From: Shinella sp. PSBB067
GTDB lineage: Bacteria; Pseudomonadota; Alphaproteobacteria; Rhizobiales; Rhizobiaceae
Assembly (NCBI RefSeq): GCF_016839145.1
Contig: NZ_CP069303.1
Coordinates: forward strand, 1,860,001-1,924,000
DNA length: 64,000 nucleotides
Reading direction: 5' to 3'
Made by a program: the position numbers and the translations under genes
Notes under the pieces: generated by a model
Seen by the model: only the letters and a program-made list of their open reading frames with translations
Database searches by the model: none
Told to the model about the DNA's origin: nothing
Shown: positions 1 to 10,016 of the stretch, in pieces
How positions within the stretch are numbered: the first letter of the stretch is position 1
How the letters are laid out: each line of letters begins with the position of its first letter

Positions 1-714
1 CTCAAGCTCGTCGACGAGGGCAGCCTGCCCGGCGAATTCGTCCACCGGGTCAGGCACTTCAAGATGCGCGGCTCCTCCGGCAAGGTGAACATCGCGCTCG
101 ACAGCCTGCCGGAATTCCCGGCCCTGCCCGAAGGCTCCACCTGCATCCGCGGCGACATGCATTTCACCGACTCGATCGAGCGCATGGAGCGCGGATACGA
201 CGACTGGAAGGCCGGGCGCTGGTCGGCCGATCCCTTCCTCGACATGATGATCCCCACCCTGCTCGATCCGACCATGACGTCGCCCGGCAAGCACTTCATG
301 AGTTGCTTCGTGCAATATTGCCCGCCGAAGGTCGAGGGCCGGGAGTGGACGGATGCGGACCGCGACGCCTTCGCCGAGACCGTCATCGGCCAGATCGCCG
401 ACTATTCTCCCGGCTTCCGCGACCGCATCGTGCATATGGAAGTGCGCACGCCGCGCGAGATCGAGAACGAGGTGGGCCTCACCGAAGGCAACATCTTCCA
501 GGGCGAACTCACCTTCGACCAGTTGCTCTTCAACCGGCCCGTGCCGGGCTACGCCCAGTACCGCAGCCCGATCCACGGGCTCTATATGTGCGGCTCCTCC
601 ACCCATCCGGGCGGCGGGGTCATGGGCGCGCCCGGCCGCAATGCCGCCGCCGAGATCCTGCGCGACCTGAAGTGTCCCGCCGACCAGATGAGCAAAGCCC
701 ATGACGTCGTTTGA
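1..714 (+). CDS. NAD(P)/FAD-dependent oxidoreductase, C-terminal part (5' truncated by window edge)
   Basis: The reading frame is open from base 1, so this is the end of a larger gene (237 codons visible). The last third carries the pattern of phytoene-desaturase/PYROXD2-like FAD oxidoreductases: a substrate-domain stretch, then GLYMCGSSTHPGGGVMGAPG near the C-terminus, which closes over the FAD. The N-terminal Rossmann GxGxxG part lies outside the window. It overlaps the next gene by 14 bases and that gene is of the same family, so the two look like tandem paralogues in one operon. The substrate is unknown. Confidence 0.8.
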   Translation, partial: LKLVDEGSLPGEFVHRVRHFKMRGSSGKVNIALDSLPEFPALPEGSTCIRGDMHFTDSIERMERGYDDWKAGRWSADPFLDMMIPTLLDPTMTSPGKHFMSCFVQYCPPKVEGREWTDADRDAFAETVIGQIADYSPGFRDRIVHMEVRTPREIENEVGLTEGNIFQGELTFDQLLFNRPVPGYAQYRSPIHGLYMCGSSTHPGGGVMGAPGRNAAAEILRDLKCPADQMSKAHDVV

Positions 715-2258
715 TGCCATCGTCATCGGCGCCGGCCATAACGGCCTCGCCGCCGCCACCTGCCTCGCCAGAAGCGGCCGCAAGGTCCTGGTGCTGGAAG
801 CGGCGGACGCGCCGGGCGGCGCGGCGCGCGGCCGGGAATTCGCGCCGGGCTTCCGCTCCGCCGGCCTTGCCCATCTCGTCAACCGGCTCGATGGCGCGGT
901 CGCCCGCGACATCGGCCTCGACCTTGCGGGCGGTGACGCATTGTTGCCGACCACGGTGCTCGACGGCAGCGGCGGGGGCGTCATCCTCAACGGCGCCTAT
1001 GGCGAAACCATCGACGGCGTCACCGCCGAGGAGGAAGCCGCCTTCGCCGCGCTGCGCGGCAAGCTCGTCTTCCAGGCGGCTATCCTCAAGCGTTTCCTGC
1101 GCCGCCCGCCGCCGCAGATCGGCGCCATCTCGCTTGGCGACCTCTCGACCTTCGCCGCAACCGGCTTCAGCCTGATCCGCAAGGGGCGCGGCGAGGCCCG
1201 CGATTTCCTGCGCATGCTGCTGATGAACGTCGCCGACGTCGCCGACGAATATCTCGCCGACGACAGGCTGAAGGGCCTCCTCGCCTTCGACGCCACGCTC
1301 GGCATCCATCTCGGCCCCCGCTCGCCGACCTCCCTGCTCGGCCTCTACTATCGCCTGACGGGCGACGTCGCCGGCAGGACCGGCGGCCAGTTCGTGCCGG
1401 CCGGCGGCATGGCCTCGCTCGCGCCCGCCTTCGTGCGCGCCGCCGAAAAGGCCGGCGTCACCATTCGCTGCAGCGTGCCCGTCGGCCGCATCCTCGTCGA
1501 CCGCGGCCGGACGAGCGGCATCGTCACCAGCGACGGCACCGAGATCGCCGCCCCCCCTCGTCGTCTCCGCCATCCATCCGCAGACGACCTTCCTCCACCT
1601 CGTCGACCCCGCCGAAAGCGGCACCGGCTTCGTGCGCTCGGTGAGGAACGTGCGCAGCTTCGGCAACGTCGCCAAGCTGGACCTCGCTCTGGACCGCATC
1701 CCCAGCTTCGAAGGCCTTCCGGCCGAGGCCCGCAGCGGCCGCATCGTGCTGGTGCGCGGAATGGAACAGGTCGAGACGGCCTTCAACCCGGCGAAATACG
1801 GCGAATTCTCCCCTGACCCGGTGATGGAGATCACGCTGCCGAGCCTGGCCGATCCCGCGCTCGCGCCGGCCGGCGGCTGCACACTTTCGGCCCTGGTGCA
1901 ATACGCGCCCTACCGGCTCAAGGCGGGCTGGGAAACAGGCAAGCCTGCCTTCCTCAGGATCGTGCTGGAGACGCTGGAACGCCACGCGCCGGGCATCGGC
2001 ACGTCCGTCGTCGCGGCCAGCCTGATGACGCCGGTCGACATCGAGGCGGAATACAACCTGCCCGGCGGCCACTGGCATCACGGCGAGCTGCAGGCCGACC
2101 AGTTGCTGGTCAACCGCCCGACCGGCGCGGCCTCCGGCTACACGACGCCCATCGAGGGCCTCTATCTCGCCAGCGCCGGCGCGCATCCGGGCGGCGGCAT
2201 TTCCGGCCTTCCCGGCTGGAACGCGGCCCGCCACATCCTTTCGGGAGAAAGGGCATGA
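701..2258 (+). pseudogene. NAD(P)/FAD-dependent oxidoreductase (PYROXD2/phytoene desaturase-like), frameshifted
   Basis: The gene starts at ATG 701 with an FAD-binding motif (VIGAGHNGLAAATCLARSGR, residues about 8-27). The frame is lost at a run of seven C (1551-1557). Removing one C restores a continuous 518-residue protein, a normal length for the family, ending with GLYLASAGAHPGGGISGLPG and then the ATGA overlap with the next gene. Both halves keep clean coding character, so either the mutation is very recent, the tract is slippage-prone, or one base is wrong in the assembly. It is a paralogue of the preceding gene and shares the same FAD-closing C-terminal motif. Confidence 0.8.
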
Positions 2259-3487
2259 ACGCCATGACGAAATCCGCCGCGGACCTGCGCCGCGCCGCCC
2301 GCGACCATATCCGCGCCCCGCGCCTCGAAACGCCGTTCCACGCGCGGCTGACAGCGCTGAGCGAAGTGAACGACTGGTACGACTGGGCCGGCTACAAGGC
2401 GCCGCACTCGCTCTTCGACGGCGAGCTCGAATATTTCGCCATCCGCTCCACCGCCGCCCTCTTCGACATCTCGCCGATGGTGAAATACCGCATCACCGGC
2501 CCCGATGCCGAACGTTACCTCAACCGCCTGACGCTTCGCGACGTCAGGAAGCTCGCCGTCAACCGCGTGCACTACACCGCCTGGTGCGACGACCACGGCC
2601 ACGTGCTGGACGACGGCACGCTCTTCCGCCTCGCCGACCAGGAATTCCGCCTCTGCTGCCAGGAGCGGCACCTGCCCTGGCTGCTCGACAGCGCCTTCGG
2701 CTTTTGCGTCGACATAAGCGAGGAGACGGAGGAGATCGCCGGCCTCGCCCTTCAGGGCCCGACCAGCTACGCCGTGCTGCGCGACGCCGGCTTTGCCGGC
2801 GTGGAGAGAGTGAAACCCTTCGACATCGCCGCGTTCCCGCACGAGGACGCCGCGGTCACGATCTCGCGCACCGGCTTCACCGGCGATCTCGGCTACGAGC
2901 TGTTCGTGCCACGCGCGAAGGCCCTTTCCCTCTGGGACCGTCTGTGGGCCGCCGGCCAGCCGCACGCCATCCGCGCCATCGGCTACGGCGCGCTCAACCA
3001 GACGCGCATCGAGGCCGGCTTCATCGTCGCCAATGCGGATTTCGTGACCGCCGAGGCGGCGCTGCGCGCCGACCGGGTGCGCATGCCCGACGAGATCGGC
3101 CTCGACTGGCTGGTCGACCCCGACAAGCCGAACTTCAACGGGCGCCGGGCGATCCTTGACGCGCGGCGGAATCAAACTCTGAAGCACATCCTCGTCGGCC
3201 TTGAAATCGAAGGGAATATCCCCGCCGAGCACGCCATCGTCTATCATCGGAAAAAGCACGAGGCGGGCCTCGTCACCGCCGCGATCTGGTCGCCCACGGC
3301 CAAGCGCAACATCGCCATCGCCAGCCTCGAACGGCCGTACGGATCGAAATTCACCGACGATCTCTGGGTGGAGATCTACGCGTTGCGCGAGCTGCAATAC
3401 CTGAAGATGATGAAGCGCGCGAAGATCGTGCCGCGCCCCTTCGTCAAGCTCGCGCGCCGCACGGCGACCCCGCCGGGCCTGCGATAG
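2255..3487 (+). CDS. GcvT-family aminomethyltransferase-like protein
   Basis: A 410-residue protein with the GcvT/DmdA fold. The N-terminal folate-binding domain includes FDISPMVKYRITGPDA (about 70-85), the middle has TGDLGYELFVPRAKAL (about 208-223), and a C-terminal GCV_T_C domain follows. Known members move a one-carbon group from an amine or sulfonium donor to tetrahydrofolate (glycine cleavage T protein, DMSP demethylase, N-methyl amine demethylases). Which donor is used here cannot be told. It starts by ATGA overlap with the upstream oxidoreductase, so oxidation and demethylation probably act on the same compound. It is not the canonical gcvT because gcvH and gcvP are absent nearby. Confidence 0.75.
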   Translation: MNAMTKSAADLRRAARDHIRAPRLETPFHARLTALSEVNDWYDWAGYKAPHSLFDGELEYFAIRSTAALFDISPMVKYRITGPDAERYLNRLTLRDVRKLAVNRVHYTAWCDDHGHVLDDGTLFRLADQEFRLCCQERHLPWLLDSAFGFCVDISEETEEIAGLALQGPTSYAVLRDAGFAGVERVKPFDIAAFPHEDAAVTISRTGFTGDLGYELFVPRAKALSLWDRLWAAGQPHAIRAIGYGALNQTRIEAGFIVANADFVTAEAALRADRVRMPDEIGLDWLVDPDKPNFNGRRAILDARRNQTLKHILVGLEIEGNIPAEHAIVYHRKKHEAGLVTAAIWSPTAKRNIAIASLERPYGSKFTDDLWVEIYALRELQYLKMMKRAKIVPRPFVKLARRTATPPGLR

Positions 3488-3730
3488 ATGGACGAGGAAA
3501 CCCGCCGCAACTGGGAGATCATCACAACGCCGCCCGGTCCCGAATGGTCCGGGCGCGCACGCTATGCGGCGGCGATGTATTTCTGCCAGCGCGGCGAGAT
3601 GGCGCCGGAAGTGCTGGAAATCTACCGCATCTGCTCGCGGCTGGACGGTGAGGATCCCGTCTCGGTCCTCCGGCGCTCGCAGGTCGGCGCGGACTGGATC
3701 GAGCGCCTCAAGGCCTGTCGCTCAGCCTGA
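3488..3730 (+). CDS. small conserved-looking protein, function unknown
   Basis: An 80-residue soluble protein whose ATG immediately follows the stop of the GcvT-like gene, so it is translationally linked to it. No signal peptide or membrane segment is visible. Trp, Tyr and Cys residues lie in the middle (WSGRARYAAAMYFCQRGEM, about 20-38). Its end overlaps the end of the tetR gene on the other strand by 9 bases. I do not recognise a family. Operon position suggests an accessory role in the same pathway. Confidence 0.6.
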   Translation: MDEETRRNWEIITTPPGPEWSGRARYAAAMYFCQRGEMAPEVLEIYRICSRLDGEDPVSVLRRSQVGADWIERLKACRSA

Positions 3731-4345
3731 CGGCGTGTGCGCGGCATAGGTGAGGAACAGCCGCCGCAACGCCTCCTTGCCCTCGCTCGCGATGTCGAAC
3801 CGGCGGCCGAACAGCAGCCATTCCGAGCAAAGGCCCTTGATGACCCAGCGCAGAAGGGACGCGGCCGAGCGCGGCGTCCAGCAGGCGCAGAGCCGGCCCT
3901 GCCTCTGCGCCTTGGCGAAGGCCGCCTCCAGCGCCTGCATATGCTCGTCGTCGATATCGTTCTGGCGCTCGGAGATGCGGGCGAACTCGCCGGTGACGTC
4001 GCAGCGCAGGAGGATCGACAGGATGCGCTGGCGGTGCTCGTCCTCGGCCAGCAGCTCGATCCACTGCTTGCCGACCCGCTCCAGGACGGCGAGCACGTCG
4101 ACATTCTCCGCCTCCAGTTCGCGGGCGATCAGGTCTTCCTGCGGCAGGGGGAGCGAATCGTAGAGTTCCAGCACGAGGTCCGCCCGGTTGGCGAAGTGCC
4201 AGTAGATGGCGCCGCGGGTCACCCCCGCGGCGCGCGCCACATCCTCCATGGAGGCATGGGAGACGCCCTTTTCGTAGAAGACCCGTTCCGCCGCCAGCAG
4301 GATCTGCTGGCGGGTTTCCTCGGCCTCTGCCTTGGTCCGGCGCAT
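3722..4345 (-). CDS. TetR/AcrR-family repressor of the adjacent RND efflux operon
   Basis: A 207-residue protein. The N-terminal helix-turn-helix spans about 33-56 (MEDVARAAGVTRGAIYWHF), followed by a ligand-binding domain of the AcrR/TtgR type. It begins 6 bases after the stop of the RND permease and so is the last gene of that operon, as in Brucella bepDE with bepR. It probably represses its own operon through the AcrR-like palindrome at 8900-8923 and is released by hydrophobic drugs or bile-type compounds. The assignment of target is inference from position and from the operator. Confidence 0.85.
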   Translation of the reverse strand: MRRTKAEAEETRQQILLAAERVFYEKGVSHASMEDVARAAGVTRGAIYWHFANRADLVLELYDSLPLPQEDLIARELEAENVDVLAVLERVGKQWIELLAEDEHRQRILSILLRCDVTGEFARISERQNDIDDEHMQALEAAFAKAQRQGRLCACWTPRSAASLLRWVIKGLCSEWLLFGRRFDIASEGKEALRRLFLTYAAHTPSG

Positions 4346-4351
4346 GGCGGC

Positions 4352-7300
4352 CTACTCCGCCGGGCTTGCGGCCGGAGCCGGCTCCTCCTTCTTCTTCCCG
4401 TAGCCGAACAGCTTCATCACGAAGACGAAGAAGACGGGCACGAAGAAGACGGCGAGCACGGTGGCGGTGATCATGCCGCCCATGACGCCGGTGCCGATGG
4501 CGCGCTGGCTGCCCGAGCTCGCGCCCGTGGCGATCGCGAGCGGCAGCACGCCGAGCGTGAAGGCGAGCGAGGTCATCAGGATCGGGCGGAACCGCAGGTG
4601 GCAGGCCTCGATGGTCGCCTCGATCAGCGACCGGCCGTCGGCCATCAGCTCCTTGGCGAACTCGATGATCAGGATCGCGTTCTTCGCCGAAAGGCCGATG
4701 ATCGCGATGAGGCCCACCTTGAAGTACACGTCGTTCGACATGTCGCGCAGCGTCACCGCGATGACCGCGCCGATCACGCCGAGCGGCACGACGAGGATGA
4801 CCGCGAACGGGATCGACCAGCTTTCATAGAGCGCCGCAAGGCACAGGAACACCAGGAGGCACGACAGCGCGATGAGGATCGGCGCCTGCGAGCCGGACTG
4901 GATTTCCTGCAGCGACTGGCCCGTCCACTCGTAGCCGAAGCCCGGCGGAAGCTGGCCTGCGAGCCGCTCCATCTCGGTGATCGCATCGCCCGTGGAGAAG
5001 CCCGGCTTGGTGTCGCCGCTGATGCGGATCGACGGATAGCCGTTGTAGCCCACGGTCTGCGTCGGCGCCTTGACCCACTCCGCGGTCGCAAAGGCCGAGA
5101 TCGGCACCATGCCGCCCTTGGAGTTGCGGACGTTGAGGTTGAGGAGGTCCGCAACCTGCATGCGCTCGCTCTGGTCCGCCTGCACCGTCACGCGCTGCAT
5201 GCGCCCGGAATTCGGGAAGTCGTTGACATAGGTCGAGCCGAGGTTGGTCGAGATCGTCGAGTTGATGTCGGCGAAGGTGACGCCGAAGGTGTTCGCCTTC
5301 TCGCGATCGATCACGATATTGACCTGGGCGGCGTCCGGCATGCCGTCGAAGCGCACGCCCTGCACGACATTGCTCTGGGCGGCAAGGCCGAGGAGCTGGT
5401 CGCGCGCGGCGGCAAGCGCCGGCGCGCCGAGACCGGCGCGATCCTGCAGACGGAACGAGAAGCCGCCCGTCGTGCCGAGGCCCTGGATCGGCGGCGGCGA
5501 CAGCGCGAAGCTGATCGCATCCTTGATCTGGCTCATCGCCATCGTCGCCCGGCCGGCGATCGCCTGCGCCGCGTTGTCCGGCCCGCGCTCCGACCAGTCC
5601 TTCAGCGTCACGAAGGCAAGGCCGGCATTCTGGCCCGCGCCGAAGAACGAGAAGCCGTTGATGCCGACGATGGTGTCGACCGCCGGCTCCTGGCCGAAGA
5701 TCTTCTCGGTCTGCGAGAGTACTTCGTCGGTACGGTGGCCGGTCGCTTCGGAAGGAAGCTGCATCATGACGATCACGAAGCCCTGGTCCTCGTCCGGCAG
5801 GAACGACGACGGCAGCTTCATGAACATGTAGCCGAGGCCCGCGAGGATCGCGAGATAGATGATCATGAAGCGTCCGGCGCGGCGCACCAGCCAGCCCACG
5901 GAGCCGCTGTAGCCGCGCGACGTCTTGTCGAAGCCGCGGTTGAACCAGCCGAAGAAGCCGCGCTTTTCGTGATGGTGTCCCTTGGGAACCTGCTTCAGGA
6001 AGCTGCCGGCCAGCGCCGGGGTCAGCGACAGGGCGAGGAAGGCCGAGAACAGGATCGACACGACCATCGTCAGCGAGAACTGCTGGTAGATGACGCCGAC
6101 CGCGCCGGGGAAGAAGGCCATCGGGATGAACACCGAGGCGAGCACCAGCGTGATGCCGATGACGGCGCCGGTGATCTGCTTCATCGCCTTGCGGGTCGCG
6201 TCCTTCGGCGGCAGCCCCTCCTCCGACATGATGCGCTCGACATTCTCCACGACGATGATCGCATCGTCCACGAGAATGCCGATGGCGAGCACCATGGCGA
6301 ACATGGTCAGGACGTTGATCGAGAATCCCATGGCATACATCACGGCGCAGGTGCCGAGCAGCGCGACGGGCACGACGAGCGTCGGGATGATCGTGTAGCG
6401 GATGTTCTGCAGGAACAGGAACATCACGAGGAACACGAGGCCGACGGCTTCGAGCAGCGTGTGCAGGACCTTCTCGATCGACACCTTCACGAAGGGCGAG
6501 GTGTCGTAGGGGATCGAATATTCGAGGCCCGGCGGGAAGAACTGCGCCAGCTCGTCCATGCGCGCCTTGATGGCTTCCGACGTCGCCATGGCGTTGCCGG
6601 TCGGCGAGAGCTGTACGCCGATGGCGGCCGACGGCTGGCCGTTGAGGCGCGTGGAGAACGAATAGGTCTCCCCGCCCACCTCGATGCGCGCCACGTCGCG
6701 CAGGCGCACGGCCGAGCCGTCCGCATTGGCGCGCAGCACGATGGAGCCGAACTCCTCCGGCGTCGTGAGCTGGCCCTTGATGTTGACGGGAGCCGCGATC
6801 TGCTGGGTGATCGGGTTCGGCTGGGCGCCGATGCTGCCGGCGGCGATCTGCGCGTTCTGCACCTGCACGGCGGCGGTCACGTCCGAGGCCGTGAGGTTCA
6901 GGCCGAGCATCTTGGCCGGATCGAGCCAGATGCGCATGGAGCGCTGCGTCGCGAAGAGCTGCGCACGGCCGACGCCGGGCACGCGCTGGATTTCCGACAG
7001 GATGTTGCGGTTGAGATAGTCGCCGAGGCTTATGGCGTCCATCGAGCCGTCGGTGGAGGTGAGCGAGACGATCAGCAGGAAGCCGGAGCCGGCCTCCTCC
7101 ACCTGCACGCCCTGGCGGCGGACCGAGTCGGGAAGACGCGGCTCCACGCGGCTGATGCGGTTCTGCACGTCGACCGAGGCCTGGCTCGGGTCCGTGCCCG
7201 GCGCGAAGGTGATGTTGATGTCGGCCGAACCGGCAGCGCTCGAGGTCGACTCGAAATAGAGCATGCCGTCGACGCCGTTCAGCTCGTCCTCGATGAGCTT

Positions 7301-7486
7301 GGTGACGCTCTGGTAGGTATCCTGCGAGGACGCGCCGGCATAGGAGGTCGAGACCGAGATCTGCGGCGGGGCGACGTCCGGATACTGCGCGATCGGCAGC
7401 AGGGGAATGGAGATGGCGCCGGCGATCATGATGAAGATCGCGACGACCCAGGCGAAGATCGGCCTGTCGATGAAGAAACTGGGCAT
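4352..7486 (-). CDS. bepE: RND multidrug efflux permease (HAE1 family, BepE/AcrB-like)
   Basis: 1044 residues, the usual length of AcrB-type inner-membrane proton/drug antiporters. It has a first membrane helix at about 10-28, a periplasmic porter domain, and the proton-relay aspartates D407-D408 in LAIGILVDDAIIVVENVER. A second half repeats the topology, ending in a short Pro/Ala/Glu tail. It forms a trimer that exports hydrophobic drugs through a TolC-type outer-membrane channel, which is not in this window. The periplasmic adaptor is encoded 11 bases upstream and the repressor 6 bases downstream. The symbol follows the Brucella homologue; substrate range is not readable from the sequence. 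Confidence 0.9.
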   Translation of the reverse strand: MPSFFIDRPIFAWVVAIFIMIAGAISIPLLPIAQYPDVAPPQISVSTSYAGASSQDTYQSVTKLIEDELNGVDGMLYFESTSSAAGSADINITFAPGTDPSQASVDVQNRISRVEPRLPDSVRRQGVQVEEAGSGFLLIVSLTSTDGSMDAISLGDYLNRNILSEIQRVPGVGRAQLFATQRSMRIWLDPAKMLGLNLTASDVTAAVQVQNAQIAAGSIGAQPNPITQQIAAPVNIKGQLTTPEEFGSIVLRANADGSAVRLRDVARIEVGGETYSFSTRLNGQPSAAIGVQLSPTGNAMATSEAIKARMDELAQFFPPGLEYSIPYDTSPFVKVSIEKVLHTLLEAVGLVFLVMFLFLQNIRYTIIPTLVVPVALLGTCAVMYAMGFSINVLTMFAMVLAIGILVDDAIIVVENVERIMSEEGLPPKDATRKAMKQITGAVIGITLVLASVFIPMAFFPGAVGVIYQQFSLTMVVSILFSAFLALSLTPALAGSFLKQVPKGHHHEKRGFFGWFNRGFDKTSRGYSGSVGWLVRRAGRFMIIYLAILAGLGYMFMKLPSSFLPDEDQGFVIVMMQLPSEATGHRTDEVLSQTEKIFGQEPAVDTIVGINGFSFFGAGQNAGLAFVTLKDWSERGPDNAAQAIAGRATMAMSQIKDAISFALSPPPIQGLGTTGGFSFRLQDRAGLGAPALAAARDQLLGLAAQSNVVQGVRFDGMPDAAQVNIVIDREKANTFGVTFADINSTISTNLGSTYVNDFPNSGRMQRVTVQADQSERMQVADLLNLNVRNSKGGMVPISAFATAEWVKAPTQTVGYNGYPSIRISGDTKPGFSTGDAITEMERLAGQLPPGFGYEWTGQSLQEIQSGSQAPILIALSCLLVFLCLAALYESWSIPFAVILVVPLGVIGAVIAVTLRDMSNDVYFKVGLIAIIGLSAKNAILIIEFAKELMADGRSLIEATIEACHLRFRPILMTSLAFTLGVLPLAIATGASSGSQRAIGTGVMGGMITATVLAVFFVPVFFVFVMKLFGYGKKKEEPAPAASPAE

Positions 7487-7497
7487 CGTGCGGATCC

Positions 7498-8814
7498 TTA
7501 CTTTGCCTGCTCGGTCTTGGCGGCATCGTCGCCGCCTTCGGCCTTGCCGTCATCGCCCGGCTTGGCGGCCTCGTCGCCACCCGCGGCCTTGCCAGCGTCA
7601 CCGGCCGGGGCGGCGGCCTCGGCCTTGGCATCCGCGGCCCCTTCCTCGGCGGGCTTCTGGGCGGCGTTGGCAACGGCATTCGGGTCCCATTCCGACGGAA
7701 CGACCTCGCCGCCGGGCTGGACCTTCTGGAAGCCCTCGACGATGATCTTCTCGCCGTCCTTCAGGCCGTCGGTGATGACCCAGCGCGTGCCGGCGGCGCG
7801 GCCGACGCGGACCGGACGGGTGCCGGCCTTGTTGTCGGCGGAGACCACATAGACGAGCGCGCTGCCCGAGGCGTCGCGCTGCACGGCCTGCTGCGGCACG
7901 AGCACGGCGCCCTTCTCGATGCCCTGCTCGATCTGCACGCGTACATACATGCCGGGCAGAAGGTCGCCGTCCGGGTTCGGGAATTCGCCGCGCAACGTCA
8001 CCTGGCCGGTGGATTCGTCGACGGCGGCTTCCGAGAAGAGCAGCTTGCCCGGATGCGGATAGTCCGAGCCGTCGTCGAGAACGAGCTTGACGTCGGCCGA
8101 GTTGTTGTCGGCCATCAGGTCGCCGTCCTGCAGCGCCTTGCGCAGGCGGATGAGGTCGGTCGCCGACTGCGTGAAGTCGGCATAAACAGGGTCGAGCTGC
8201 TGGATCGTCGCAAGGTTTTCCGTGCCGTTGGCCGAAACCAGCGCGCCCTCGGTGATGAGGGCCCGGCCGATGCGGCCGCTGATCGGTGCCTTCACATCGG
8301 TATATTCGAGGTTGAGCCTGGCCGTCGCAAGGCCGGCGTCGGCGATCGCCACGTCGGCGTCGGCCTGCGCCAGCTTGGCGATGGCGTCGTCATAGGCCTG
8401 CGCGGAGGCGACGTTGGATTTCTTGAGCTGTTCCTGGCGGACGGTGTCGTTCTTCGCCTGGGCCTGCACGGCCTTGGCGCGGCGCAGCGTCGCCTCGGCG
8501 CTGTCGACCTGCACCTTGAAGGACGCGGGATCGATCCGGTAGAGAACGTCGCCTTCCTTGACCAGCGAGCCCTGCTCGAACACGCGCTCGACGACGATGC
8601 CGGAGGCGCGCGGGCGCACTTCCGCCGTGCGGGTCGCGGCGATGCGGCCCGGCAGGTCGTTGGTGATCGGCACGTCCTCGGCCTTCACGGTGATGGTGGC
8701 CACCTGCGGCGGCGGGAAGGAAAAGCCCTCCTGCGGCGCCTGCTCTTCCTTGCAGCCGGCAAGGATCAAGAGGGCACCAAAGGTCGCAATCGAAATCGGT
8801 CTCATGAAACGCAT
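7498..8814 (-). CDS. bepD: RND efflux periplasmic adaptor lipoprotein (BepD/AcrA-like)
   Basis: 438 residues from ATG 8814, which has GGAAGA seven bases upstream; in-frame upstream starts lack a ribosome site. The N-terminus is a lipoprotein signal ending in the lipobox LILAGC (Cys about 21). Then come the barrel-sandwich/lipoyl part, an alpha-helical hairpin (about 100-165), the beta-barrel and the membrane-proximal domain. The last about 60 residues are an unusual low-complexity tail rich in Ala, Glu, Lys and Gly-Asp. The protein bridges the permease and a TolC-like channel. It is the first gene of the bepD-bepE-tetR operon. Confidence 0.9.
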   Translation of the reverse strand: MRFMRPISIATFGALLILAGCKEEQAPQEGFSFPPPQVATITVKAEDVPITNDLPGRIAATRTAEVRPRASGIVVERVFEQGSLVKEGDVLYRIDPASFKVQVDSAEATLRRAKAVQAQAKNDTVRQEQLKKSNVASAQAYDDAIAKLAQADADVAIADAGLATARLNLEYTDVKAPISGRIGRALITEGALVSANGTENLATIQQLDPVYADFTQSATDLIRLRKALQDGDLMADNNSADVKLVLDDGSDYPHPGKLLFSEAAVDESTGQVTLRGEFPNPDGDLLPGMYVRVQIEQGIEKGAVLVPQQAVQRDASGSALVYVVSADNKAGTRPVRVGRAAGTRWVITDGLKDGEKIIVEGFQKVQPGGEVVPSEWDPNAVANAAQKPAEEGAADAKAEAAAPAGDAGKAAGGDEAAKPGDDGKAEGGDDAAKTEQAK

Positions 8815-8899
8815 GGGTTCTTCCATAGGCGATGTCGGCAAAACGCCGGCAGGGGGCTGAAAACGTGAAGATGCGGTGATCGCAGGACCACCGCATCGC

Positions 8900-8923
8900 A
8901 ACATACAAACAAGGCTGTATGTT
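8900..8923. promoter_or_regulatory. AcrR-type operator upstream of the efflux operon
   Basis: A perfect inverted repeat: arms AACATACA and TGTATGTT separated by 8 bases, 24 bp in all. The arms and total length match the E. coli AcrR operator (ACATACA...TGTATGT). It covers the -10 and start region of the predicted bepD promoter, the right place for repression by the TetR protein encoded at the end of the operon. Confidence 0.75.
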
Positions 8924-8942
8924 AGTTTCTGTCTTTTGACAA
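8914..8942 (-). promoter_or_regulatory. candidate sigma-70-type promoter of bepDE-tetR
   Basis: On the minus strand TTGTCA (8942-8937) and TACAGC (8919-8914) are separated by 17 bases. The -10 box is weak, but it lies inside the AcrR-like palindrome, consistent with a repressed promoter. The leader to the bepD start is about 90 bases. Confidence 0.45.
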
Positions 8943-8979
8943 TCGAAGATAGCGGTCGGAAGACGCGCAATCCACCCCG

Positions 8980-8995
8980 ATCACAAAATTGTGAT
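8980..8995. other. palindrome between the ABC ATPase gene end and the efflux promoter
   Basis: ATCACAA-AA-TTGTGAT, 7-base perfect arms, lies 8 bases after the stop of the ABC ATPase gene and about 40 bases upstream of the bepD -35 box. It has no T-run, so it is a poor terminator. It could be a second regulator site for the efflux operon. Function unproven. Confidence 0.4.
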
Positions 8996-9003
8996 GAGGG
9001 GCC

Positions 9004-10005
<1,002 letters not shown>

Positions 10006-10016
10006 CCGATATCCCC

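Noticed and set aside
3737..7852. Very long open frame (1371 codons) on the plus strand opposite the efflux genes
   Set aside because: It is the mirror of bepE/tetR coding on the minus strand in GC-rich DNA; its translation is Arg/His/Asp-rich without any domain.
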